Assembly: GCA_947460615.1 (NCBI GenBank)
Contig: CANHHG010000006.1
Location: forward strand, 1 to 54,719
Direction of reading: 5' to 3'
DNA from: Bacteroidota bacterium
GTDB lineage: Bacteria > Bacteroidota > Bacteroidia > Flavobacteriales > Flavobacteriaceae
Length of the DNA stretch: 54,719 bases
A program made the translations under genes and the position numbers. Shown one piece after another: positions 17,228 through 24,976 of the stretch. Within the stretch, counting starts at the first letter, position 1. Every line of letters starts with the position of its first letter. Under the pieces are notes generated by a model. It searched no databases, had not been told where the DNA came from, and saw only the letters and a list, made by a program, of their open reading frames with translations.

Positions 17228-18940
17228 TTATTCAATAATTATTTTTTTAGTTTGTACTCCTAATTCATTACTCAATTTCAATAAGTAAAGTCCTTTTTGA
17301 AGTTGTGATAAATTTAAAGTAGTTTGATTTTTAACGTTTAACATTCTATAAACTTCTTTTCCTGTTACGTCAATTGCAATTACATTTGTTGGTAATTGTG
17401 TATTGATTGTGAAAATACCATTCGAAGGATTTGGGTACAATGTAATTTCGTTTGTAGTGAAATCTTCTACACCAAGAATATTAGCCACTTGGAATACCTT
17501 TGTCTCAGATGAACCAAAAGAGCCCCCCTCAATTCCTGGAATCAAAACACCATTTACTAAGACCTGATAAGACCCTGTGCCATAGTTACCAACCATACCA
17601 TCTCCATATGAATCATTGATGACAAATCTGTAACAATCAAAAGGCAATGTTATGTCTATATTAGGCTGAGGGTAGGAACCTGCAGCTGCAGAATCTGTAT
17701 AAGTTGGACTTGAAACCACAGGCAAATTAGAAGAATTTAATAATTGCCAAGACGTTTCGGATCCATATTGATCAAGTGTTATACTAATTGTAATATTTGT
17801 TTGCGAAGTAATGGCTGCTTTTGCAAAAGTAACAGAACCTGTATTGTCAGAAACATTTGCATCTGCTGGTATAGATACGTTTAAAGTGTTAGTGTTTAAT
17901 AAATTATAAGTAATTGCAGGCAAAGTAACCGTTTGTTTTGCAAATGAAACCAAATTACCCGTCCAGTTATAAACTTGTGGTGTACCACCATTGATACTAT
18001 ATGTAATTGGTAAAGTAGTTAATGCCGCTTGGCCGTAATTTTGGATTTTAATTTTTGGTGAAATAGAGGTTGTACATTGATTTTCTATACTTTCAACTTC
18101 TTTTACCTTAACATCATTTGCAGCCAATCCCGAATAAGTAGGAACTGTACCGTTACCTGAAATAATATTTTGTTGACCTTCAGCCATAAATGCAACAATT
18201 TCAAATTCACCCATTTCAGCAATAATATTATTGTATGCAGGGGGTATGGTGTAAGTGTAGGTTCTTGTGACAAAAGTTCCTGAGGTAGTTGTATTAATAA
18301 CCTCACCCCACTGCCCAGTCAACATGTGAATAAGTCTGTGTTGGTGATTGTAGTTATTACCCAAATTTCCTCCGGTCTGAGGACCAATGGTATTATTCTG
18401 TAAAAATGCTACATTTAAATTATTGGCAGCTACTGGGCTAGAACCAGTGTAATATGCTTCTACCAAAACTGTTAGTAACCTAGTGCTTACATTAATAGTG
18501 GCAGTAGTGGCCAAATTTACATACGAAGATTGCGTAATGATTTGATTTGAAGCAGTTCCCCATTTGCTTCTACTCATGGCTGTTCCTGTTCCTCCGTTTT
18601 GAGCATTTCCTGGGAAAACCATACGATTTACTGTTCCTGCTGGATAACCTGTTAGCCCACTTTGGTTCGCTATACTTGAACCAAATGGAGTTCTAAAGTC
18701 TGGCTGTCCAGAAGTTGGTGTTGCAAAGCCTCCAACATGTACATTAATTAAAAAAACATTAGTTGGATTAGCATTTTTAATAGAATTAGCTATGGTATGT
18801 CCATCTGGGCAATACACACAATTAACACCTGTAAATTCTTCTAGAATTACCTTTTTATTCTGAGGTGTTGTAGGAACTATAGTTTGTGAATTCATCTGAA
18901 ATGCCACAAAAAATATTGCAAGTAAAGTAGTGTTTTTCAT
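17228..18940 (-). CDS. Omp28-like thioredoxin-fold protein with T9SS type A sorting domain
   Basis: After a signal peptide (ending near VAFQMNSQ), residues about 25-260 match the Omp28-related family, with a thioredoxin-like start KVILEEFTGVNCVYCPDGH that holds a CVYC redox pair. Beta-sandwich segments follow (about 280-480). The C-terminus has the T9SS type A pattern: LYPNPSNGIFTI, IDVTGKEVY, then LQKGLYLLKL and KKIIIE. Omp28 proteins of related bacteria are surface proteins, some called adhesins; the intact CxxC suggests a thiol-disulfide or heme-related role, but that is not shown. It is followed 15 nt later by a lipoprotein gene. Confidence 0.87.
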   Translation of the reverse strand: MKNTTLLAIFFVAFQMNSQTIVPTTPQNKKVILEEFTGVNCVYCPDGHTIANSIKNANPTNVFLINVHVGGFATPTSGQPDFRTPFGSSIANQSGLTGYPAGTVNRMVFPGNAQNGGTGTAMSRSKWGTASNQIITQSSYVNLATTATINVSTRLLTVLVEAYYTGSSPVAANNLNVAFLQNNTIGPQTGGNLGNNYNHQHRLIHMLTGQWGEVINTTTSGTFVTRTYTYTIPPAYNNIIAEMGEFEIVAFMAEGQQNIISGNGTVPTYSGLAANDVKVKEVESIENQCTTSISPKIKIQNYGQAALTTLPITYSINGGTPQVYNWTGNLVSFAKQTVTLPAITYNLLNTNTLNVSIPADANVSDNTGSVTFAKAAITSQTNITISITLDQYGSETSWQLLNSSNLPVVSSPTYTDSAAAGSYPQPNIDITLPFDCYRFVINDSYGDGMVGNYGTGSYQVLVNGVLIPGIEGGSFGSSETKVFQVANILGVEDFTTNEITLYPNPSNGIFTINTQLPTNVIAIDVTGKEVYRMLNVKNQTTLNLSQLQKGLYLLKLSNELGVQTKKIIIE

Positions 18941-19052
18941 AGTTGTGATTTTAATAATTTAAAACAATGATACTAAATTTATTTTGTAAATCAACTAGTT
19001 AAGCTAAAAAAATAATTAACATTGAGCTATTTTTAATAAAAGAAGGTGAACT

Positions 19053-19230
19053 TTAATTTTTTAATATATAGTATTCTTCTCATAAAATAAATCCATTGTC
19101 TAAACACTTTTTATAATTATCAAGTTTTTCAAATAATTCCGCTTTAGTCACTCGGATATTTTTTCTTGATTTGACGGAATTGGTACTTTCTAATATGTTT
19201 TCTGAACTGCAGAGATAATTTCACAGTTAA
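19053..19230 (-). pseudogene. Possible remnant of a SHOCT-type short helical domain
   Basis: On the - strand one frame reads RVTKAELFEKLDNYKKCL, then DNGFIL, a TGA stop (19080-19082), and EEYYILKN before a TAA (19053-19055). This resembles the short C-terminal helical domain in which a DxGxITEEEY turn separates two helices, with the Thr codon turned into a stop. There is no start codon and stops flank it, so it reads as a decayed fragment. The match is short and could be chance. Confidence 0.3.
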
Positions 19231-19296
19231 GGTAAACTTCTTCTAATTAATTTTATTCTGCATGTAAGGTTTATTATAATCGCTTTTATTTCAATT

Positions 19297-19337
19297 AAAA
19301 TGCCCCCAAATAGTATCTACCTTTTTGGAGGCATTCT
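19297..19337 (-). terminator. Terminator of the T9SS amylase gene
   Basis: The arms AATGCCCCCAAA (19299-19310) and TTTTTGGAGGCATT (19322-19335) pair with one mismatch. On the - strand the hairpin ends in CATTTTAATT, a moderate T tract, 42 bases after the amylase stop. Confidence 0.65.
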
Positions 19338-19378
19338 GAAACAAATGGCCTTAATTATAACTAATAAAAATAAACTAT

Positions 19379-22228
19379 TTATTTTTTAACTAACTTTAAA
19401 GTTGTTACTCTATCGTTAGTATCGACAACCTTAACAAGATAAATCCCATTATTTAAATCGCCAATTTCAAATTGTGATTCACTAGTGAAATTACTTTTAA
19501 AATTTTTCACCAATTGTCCCGTCAGCGAATAAATTTCAACATTAGTGGTATTGTGACTTAATGTGAAATAATTTGAAGTTGGATTTGGAGAAAGGCTTAT
19601 CGATTTCGTAATTTCATAATCACTGCTATTTAATACAGGCAATTTATTTCCATATACAAAGTACTGACCCGCATTAACTGCAATAGGAGCGTTTACATCG
19701 GTAACGTTAATACTTGAGTTATCCATCAAATTATACCATGTTCCAGTATACGGAAACGAGGGTACAATTGTTAAATTGGCTACTGAAAAGTTTGCTAAAA
19801 TAACTACATTTTTTAATTGAGTAGACGGCAATGCATTGTCATAAACATAAATTCTCTGTTTCACATTATTACCATCTGGACTAATCGCATAACTTCCTTC
19901 AAAAACCGGTTCGGTAATTTTTAGAAAATTCATTTTAGCCCAATCGTTATAAATTTTAGCTCTCTCGGTAACACCAAGCCAATTTCCTGTCCATTGAGGC
20001 TGAGGCTTTGTATTTAATTTACAATCTCCAGGCGTAGGGTCAGATTCAGTATTGACTGTTCCATTATTACAATCATAAATCGAGTTTTGCATCCCTAAAG
20101 CTGCAAAATGCCAAATCATTTTTGGACCTGGAATTAACAATGAGGTAGCTCCAATAGCAGACATTCTTCCCAAGGCGTTGTTCAAATTTCCAAATGGAGA
20201 AGCCGTTCCTCCAGAATTTCCATAAGTCATCGCGCTATACATTAATCTTTCTTTATCATGGCTTTCTGGATAACCCATCACTCGTTTACCCAAAAACCCT
20301 GAATGTGCATCACTACCAATTCTATAAATATCTGCTCCACTTGCAAAACCTTCAATTAGTTGAGTATAGGCATAGGTCATTTCACTCCACATCATTACTC
20401 CTTTACTTGGTGTTTCTGATAATCTATAGTTTGCCCATTCTTTTTCTTCATTATCCGCACCTAAATGTTCGAAAATAGCATAATGAGTTGGGTCTAAACT
20501 CCATGAATAATCAGCATAGTTTTTCAAAACATCTACTCTATCTTGCTGATAAGCATTTGTATTGGCTTCACTACCGGTAGCATTTTGTGTAAAGCCTTTG
20601 GTTAAATCCCAACGGAATCCGTCAATTTTAAATTCTTCAATCCATTGTTTTACTACCCGTCTTGTATAATTTTGAGTACGCGATTGTTGGTGATTAAAAT
20701 CACTTCCAACACTGTAACTGTGCGTGGCAACCATATTAAAATAGGGACTGTCAGATGCAGGTCCGCCCCAGCCATCGCCATCAGGATCATTCATCCACAT
20801 TCTATTCATTGCATTTCTTCCAAAAGCATGGTTTAATGCAATATCTAGAATTACAGCTATTCCATTTTGGTGACATAAATCAACAAACTCTTTCATTTTC
20901 TCTTTAGGACCGTAAAATTTATCTAAAGCCATATGATAAGAAGTATTGTAGCCCCAACTTTCATTACCTTCAAATTCCATAACTGGCATTAGTTGAATGG
21001 CATTTACCTTAAGGTTTTTGAAATAATTAATTCTATCTATCAATCCTTGAAAACTTCTAGATTGATCAAAATCTCTAATTAAAACTTCATATACTATTAA
21101 ATCTTCTTTTTTAGGTTTGTTAAAATTGGTTACCTGCCAATTGTAAGGCGTTTCTCCCGTTTTTAATACCGTAACTTCTCTTTCTTGACCAGCGGGATAT
21201 ACTGGTAAATTTGGATAAGTAGAAGCTGGAATGTACGGATCATCAAATGGTGATAAAACCAAAGTTGAATAAGGATCTGCCGTTTTTACTAATGCTGGAG
21301 AACCTGCAATTGGAGTCATATCAACCACCCAATATTGGTAATTGTAATTTACTCCAGGAGTTAGACCTGTTAATTCTAACCAAAATTTTCCGGAAGCAGG
21401 ATCTTTTTTCATTGCAAAATTAGCGGTAGGTTGATAGTTGTTAAAGCTACCTGCCACATATACAAAATCTTTTCCAGGTGCGTCTACTACCAAAGTTGCC
21501 TTAGACGTATCTGAATTATAATTTATTCCATCTACTAATGCGTTTGAGGGTAGTGCTTGATTTACTGTACCTGGATTAACCATTACATTAAAAAACCTAG
21601 ATTGAGTAGCTCCTCCTAAGGAAATAACCAATTCATAGTTTTGGTTGGTTGTAATATTTGAGTGAGTAAAAGTATAGTTAGTAGCACTCGCCACAGTATT
21701 GATACTTACTCCGTTTGCTTTTAAATTATAACTTGCATTTCCACCGGTATTATTAGCAGAGATAGATAAACTTCCTCCAGAATTTATTACTGTGGTGCTA
21801 TTTACAGTTGGTTGAACTAATGTAGATTGGAATGCACCAACATTTAATTCTAAATCTACTGTTTGCGCTGTACCTGTATCACTTCTAAAAACCATATTAA
21901 TTTTAGTAACTGATCCAGTAGTAACTCCATAATAGTTTAAAATTGTAGGGGTTAATATTAATTTATAAATGGTGCCAGAAACTAAAGTCAATGAAGGCTG
22001 TAAGGAATTATTCCCCCAACTCCCAATTACATTAGACCAAGCTGTGCCATTTAAAGTAACTCCGGTGTGCGCATAGATTGTTCCATTGTAGGCAGCTAAT
22101 CCTGTACCTGATTTATCAAATAAAATCGTTGCCGACTGATTTGATTCTGGGGTAACTCCACCTTGCCAAGAAACTTGAGAAAACCCTAAGGCAGAAATAA
22201 AACAAAAAATAAAGTAAATTTTTTTCAT
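19379..22228 (-). CDS. Extracellular GH13 alpha-amylase with T9SS sorting domain
   Basis: The order is: signal peptide (ending LGFSQ); an N-terminal beta domain (about 20-220); an early-set/glycogen-branching-type domain (about 225-330, FVYVAGSFNNYQP); GH13 catalytic barrel (about 370-790); and a T9SS type A C-terminal domain (LSPNPTSNYFTLS ... IYSLTGQLVK ... NGIYLVKV, KLVKK). Catalytic residues are visible: nucleophile D541 in DGFRWDLTKGF, probable acid E587 in AIFEHLG, and transition-state D658 in PESHDKERL. It should hydrolyse starch or pullulan outside the cell, supplying oligosaccharides to SusCDE. It follows susE but is separated by a terminator-like hairpin (22247-22272), so it may be expressed by read-through or independently. 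Confidence 0.9.
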   Translation of the reverse strand: MKKIYFIFCFISALGFSQVSWQGGVTPESNQSATILFDKSGTGLAAYNGTIYAHTGVTLNGTAWSNVIGSWGNNSLQPSLTLVSGTIYKLILTPTILNYYGVTTGSVTKINMVFRSDTGTAQTVDLELNVGAFQSTLVQPTVNSTTVINSGGSLSISANNTGGNASYNLKANGVSINTVASATNYTFTHSNITTNQNYELVISLGGATQSRFFNVMVNPGTVNQALPSNALVDGINYNSDTSKATLVVDAPGKDFVYVAGSFNNYQPTANFAMKKDPASGKFWLELTGLTPGVNYNYQYWVVDMTPIAGSPALVKTADPYSTLVLSPFDDPYIPASTYPNLPVYPAGQEREVTVLKTGETPYNWQVTNFNKPKKEDLIVYEVLIRDFDQSRSFQGLIDRINYFKNLKVNAIQLMPVMEFEGNESWGYNTSYHMALDKFYGPKEKMKEFVDLCHQNGIAVILDIALNHAFGRNAMNRMWMNDPDGDGWGGPASDSPYFNMVATHSYSVGSDFNHQQSRTQNYTRRVVKQWIEEFKIDGFRWDLTKGFTQNATGSEANTNAYQQDRVDVLKNYADYSWSLDPTHYAIFEHLGADNEEKEWANYRLSETPSKGVMMWSEMTYAYTQLIEGFASGADIYRIGSDAHSGFLGKRVMGYPESHDKERLMYSAMTYGNSGGTASPFGNLNNALGRMSAIGATSLLIPGPKMIWHFAALGMQNSIYDCNNGTVNTESDPTPGDCKLNTKPQPQWTGNWLGVTERAKIYNDWAKMNFLKITEPVFEGSYAISPDGNNVKQRIYVYDNALPSTQLKNVVILANFSVANLTIVPSFPYTGTWYNLMDNSSINVTDVNAPIAVNAGQYFVYGNKLPVLNSSDYEITKSISLSPNPTSNYFTLSHNTTNVEIYSLTGQLVKNFKSNFTSESQFEIGDLNNGIYLVKVVDTNDRVTTLKLVKK

Positions 22229-22244
22229 GATATTAAAATATTTT

Positions 22245-22275
22245 AAAAAGGGCTTTCAGATGAAAGCCCTTTTAT
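22245..22275 (-). terminator. Hairpin terminator between susE and the amylase gene
   Basis: AAAGGGCTTT (22247-22256) pairs perfectly with AAAGCCCTTT (22263-22272) around a 6-nt loop, and on the - strand is followed by TTTAAAA. In the middle of the polysaccharide locus it could lower expression of the amylase relative to susCDE. Confidence 0.75.
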
Positions 22276-22292
22276 ATAAATAATAATATAAA

Positions 22293-23342
22293 TTATTGGA
22301 TTGTGTAAGTGTAAACTCTTGGGTTACTTAAGTCTAAAGTAATTGTTTTAGTTCCCGCTGGAGTACTGATGTTAGTTCCTCCTTCGTCAAGAGAACCATC
22401 AGCTCCTGTATCTCCATAGTTTAATGTCCAAGCTCCATTAGCTCTGAATTTCATTCCATCGTTTGGAGCAGATTGAGCAGATAATGTTACTGTTACAGTC
22501 CATTTTCTAGTTGTTGGATTGTAAGTCATTGGAGTATCTGTTCCCCAACCTCCTGGGGTACCGTTTCCGATAATAGCCCAAGTTGTTCTTTCTTGAGAAT
22601 AAGTAAGTGCAGTTGTATTGGCTTTCAATCTGTAGTATCCAGCTGGTACAGCGTTACAATTTACCTCATTTGTTAATCTCAATTTATTAGTGAATGTTCC
22701 GTCATCACCCCAATCGTCATTACCCCAGTTGAAGTTTCCTGCGTTATCAGGAGCAACAAATTTAAATCCACCATCTAACCACACATAACCTTCATAGTTA
22801 GTTTGTCCGTAACCAGCAGAAGCTAATTTAGCAGCCGTTCCTGGTGTCCATCCTTGGTGATTTCCTGGTACTGCAATAGTTGGTAAAGCAGTAGTATAAG
22901 GAGTGATTAACACATTGATAGTGTTTGAATATTGAACTACACTTCCCACTGCCGCTTTAACACGAATGTCAATACTTCCTTGAGTGAATGGTCTTAAACC
23001 TGCAGAAAGAACTGCTCCGTTTAAATCAGCAACGCTCCAAGTAAGGTTAGTAGCAGTTGTAGTTCCAGCTGGAGTAATAGCAGCAAAACTAGTTCCTGTT
23101 ACTGCAATTTCTACTGTATAATCTACTTGCGTTGGAGTGGTGAAATCAGCAGCACTCCATGTCATTGTAATAGCAGGGTTAGTTGCTAAAGCAGGAGTTA
23201 AAACCGTTGAAGCTCCTGTTTGTGGTGTTAAAATTGAGAAACTACCTTTCGCCTGTGCTAATTGGTAATTTTGTTCATCCGAACAAGATCCTAAAGTTGC
23301 AAATACGATTGCAGCTATGATAATTTTAAATGTATTTTTCAT
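22293..23342 (-). CDS. susE: SusE/SusF-like starch-binding outer-membrane lipoprotein
   Basis: The lipoprotein signal ends at Cys20 (VFATLGSC). Residues about 30-150 form a SusE-type Ig-like domain (FSILTPQTGAS; ITMTWSAADF). Two similar modules follow, the first with PGNHQGWTPG and GGFKFVAPDNAGNFNWG, the second with IGNGTPGGWGTDTPM and MKFRANGAWTLNYGDTG. Their tryptophans are typical of SusE/F starch-binding modules. The protein is surface-exposed and helps hold malto-oligosaccharides beside SusCD. It starts 30 nt after susD. There is no separate susF. Confidence 0.9.
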   Translation of the reverse strand: MKNTFKIIIAAIVFATLGSCSDEQNYQLAQAKGSFSILTPQTGASTVLTPALATNPAITMTWSAADFTTPTQVDYTVEIAVTGTSFAAITPAGTTTATNLTWSVADLNGAVLSAGLRPFTQGSIDIRVKAAVGSVVQYSNTINVLITPYTTALPTIAVPGNHQGWTPGTAAKLASAGYGQTNYEGYVWLDGGFKFVAPDNAGNFNWGNDDWGDDGTFTNKLRLTNEVNCNAVPAGYYRLKANTTALTYSQERTTWAIIGNGTPGGWGTDTPMTYNPTTRKWTVTVTLSAQSAPNDGMKFRANGAWTLNYGDTGADGSLDEGGTNISTPAGTKTITLDLSNPRVYTYTIQ

Positions 23343-23372
23343 TTTAAAGTATTTATTTATTAAACTTAGTTA

Positions 23373-24965
23373 TTAGTAACCTGTATTTTGAATTAAATTT
23401 GGATTAGCAGCAACACTTTCAGCTGGCAGAGGGAATAAATTAAAGTGTGCAGGAATTGCAATTCCGTTTACCCCGTTTCCTTTCCATGCCCAATTGTAGC
23501 TTCCTCCAGTAAATTTACCAAAACGAATTAAATCTTGTCTTCTATGAGCTTCCCAGTGTAATTCTCTTAAACGCTCATCTAAAATAAAATCTAAAGTTAA
23601 TGCGCTAGCCGCAATTGTTTGCCCATTAGCTCTTGTTCTCAATGAGTTAACGTAACCTAAAGCTTGTGAAGCAGTAACCCCTGTTGCTCCTCTTAATTGA
23701 CATTCTGCTAGCATTAAGTAAACGTCTCCTAAACGGAATAATGGGAAGTCAGTATCTACAAATCCTTGGTCAGAACCGTTAGCTCCTGTTGAAGTTTTGT
23801 TAGAAAATTTAGTAATAATATAACCACTATCTCTATCAGATACAGTTGTAATAATTGGATTTCTACCCGCAGTGATTAACGTTTTTCTCTCGTCAGTTGC
23901 AAATGCAGCATCAGCAAATTTATCTCCAAATTGTTTTCTCACACGCAAAGCTCCACCCCATCCGCCTACGCCTAGAGATGCTCCGTTTCCTTCCATTGAA
24001 CCAACTTGACCATTAATGATTACCGTAGTTGGACCATAGTTTTGAGTTGTTCTACCGTCTGATTGTAAAGGGAAGATAATTTCATTTCTAGCACTATTCG
24101 TATTGCTATCTGCCATGAAATTATGTCTGTAGCTTGTTGCTAATGAATAACCACCTCCAATTACTTTGTTAGCGTAAGTAACACACTCATTGTATTTAGG
24201 AGTTCCAAAATAACTTTCGTGGTTCAAATACATTTTAGCTAAAATCATCCATGCTAATCCTTTGTCCGCTCTACCAAATTCATTGGCTTTTGCGTTCGTT
24301 AAATTAGCATCATTTTCTAAAGCTACTAACTCCGATTCGATAAAATTAAATAATTGTTGTCTGTCGTATTGTGGCCCTCTGTAATCACCTACCGGATCAT
24401 TTTCAGTCACAAATGCGGCTTTTCCAAACATATCCATAATATGGTAGTAAGCTAAAGCTCTAAGCACTCTAACCTCAGCACGATATTTTTGAATATCAGC
24501 TCTAGTAGCAGCAGAAACTCCTCTAGAATTTAATTTAGAATCTGTAGTTTGTCTTAAATATTCATTTACTAACGCTACTTGGAACATTGCTCTTCCATAC
24601 ATTCCTCTGAATATTGGGTTAGAAGCAGTCCAGTTTGTTCTTTGAATATCTGCAGTTCCTGGGTCATTTTCATACGACCAGATTACTTCGTCTGTTGATA
24701 AATCTTGCATGTACCAAAGACATCTCCCATACTGGCTAGTTCCAGCATCGATTCCCGAAATATTTGATGATCCAGCTCCTGTTGTACCAGTTAATGATAA
24801 ATTCCCATAAACTCCTGCCAAACCTTGTTTGTACGAAGCTTCCGTTGAGAAGAATTCATCAGATAAAAATTGATCATCATCTTTAGGTATAGTGTTCAAA
24901 TCGTCAGTACAAGAAAGTACAGACAATGCCAACGCTAAATAAGATAGTTTAAATAGATTTTTCAT
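23373..24965 (-). CDS. susD: SusD/RagB family nutrient-binding lipoprotein
   Basis: The lipoprotein signal ends at Cys19 (LALSVLSC). The 530-residue length, the N-terminal FFSTEASYKQGLAGVYGNL segment, the TPR-like helices and the C-terminal LRELHWEAHRRQDLIRFGKF and FPLPAESVAANPNLIQNTGY motifs are standard for SusD/RagB. SusD closes over the SusC barrel and binds the oligosaccharide at the cell surface. The neighbouring GH13, GH97 and GH65 genes indicate alpha-glucans as substrate. It starts 11 nt after susC. Confidence 0.95.
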   Translation of the reverse strand: MKNLFKLSYLALALSVLSCTDDLNTIPKDDDQFLSDEFFSTEASYKQGLAGVYGNLSLTGTTGAGSSNISGIDAGTSQYGRCLWYMQDLSTDEVIWSYENDPGTADIQRTNWTASNPIFRGMYGRAMFQVALVNEYLRQTTDSKLNSRGVSAATRADIQKYRAEVRVLRALAYYHIMDMFGKAAFVTENDPVGDYRGPQYDRQQLFNFIESELVALENDANLTNAKANEFGRADKGLAWMILAKMYLNHESYFGTPKYNECVTYANKVIGGGYSLATSYRHNFMADSNTNSARNEIIFPLQSDGRTTQNYGPTTVIINGQVGSMEGNGASLGVGGWGGALRVRKQFGDKFADAAFATDERKTLITAGRNPIITTVSDRDSGYIITKFSNKTSTGANGSDQGFVDTDFPLFRLGDVYLMLAECQLRGATGVTASQALGYVNSLRTRANGQTIAASALTLDFILDERLRELHWEAHRRQDLIRFGKFTGGSYNWAWKGNGVNGIAIPAHFNLFPLPAESVAANPNLIQNTGY

Positions 24966-24976
24966 TTTTTTCTGTA

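Larger units (their letters stand above)
18941..19378. other. 438-bp region with gene remnant and terminator
   Basis: No intact gene is seen. The region holds upstream DNA of the Omp28-like gene, a degenerate - strand reading frame (19053-19230) and the terminator of the amylase gene (19297-19337). Confidence 0.65.
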
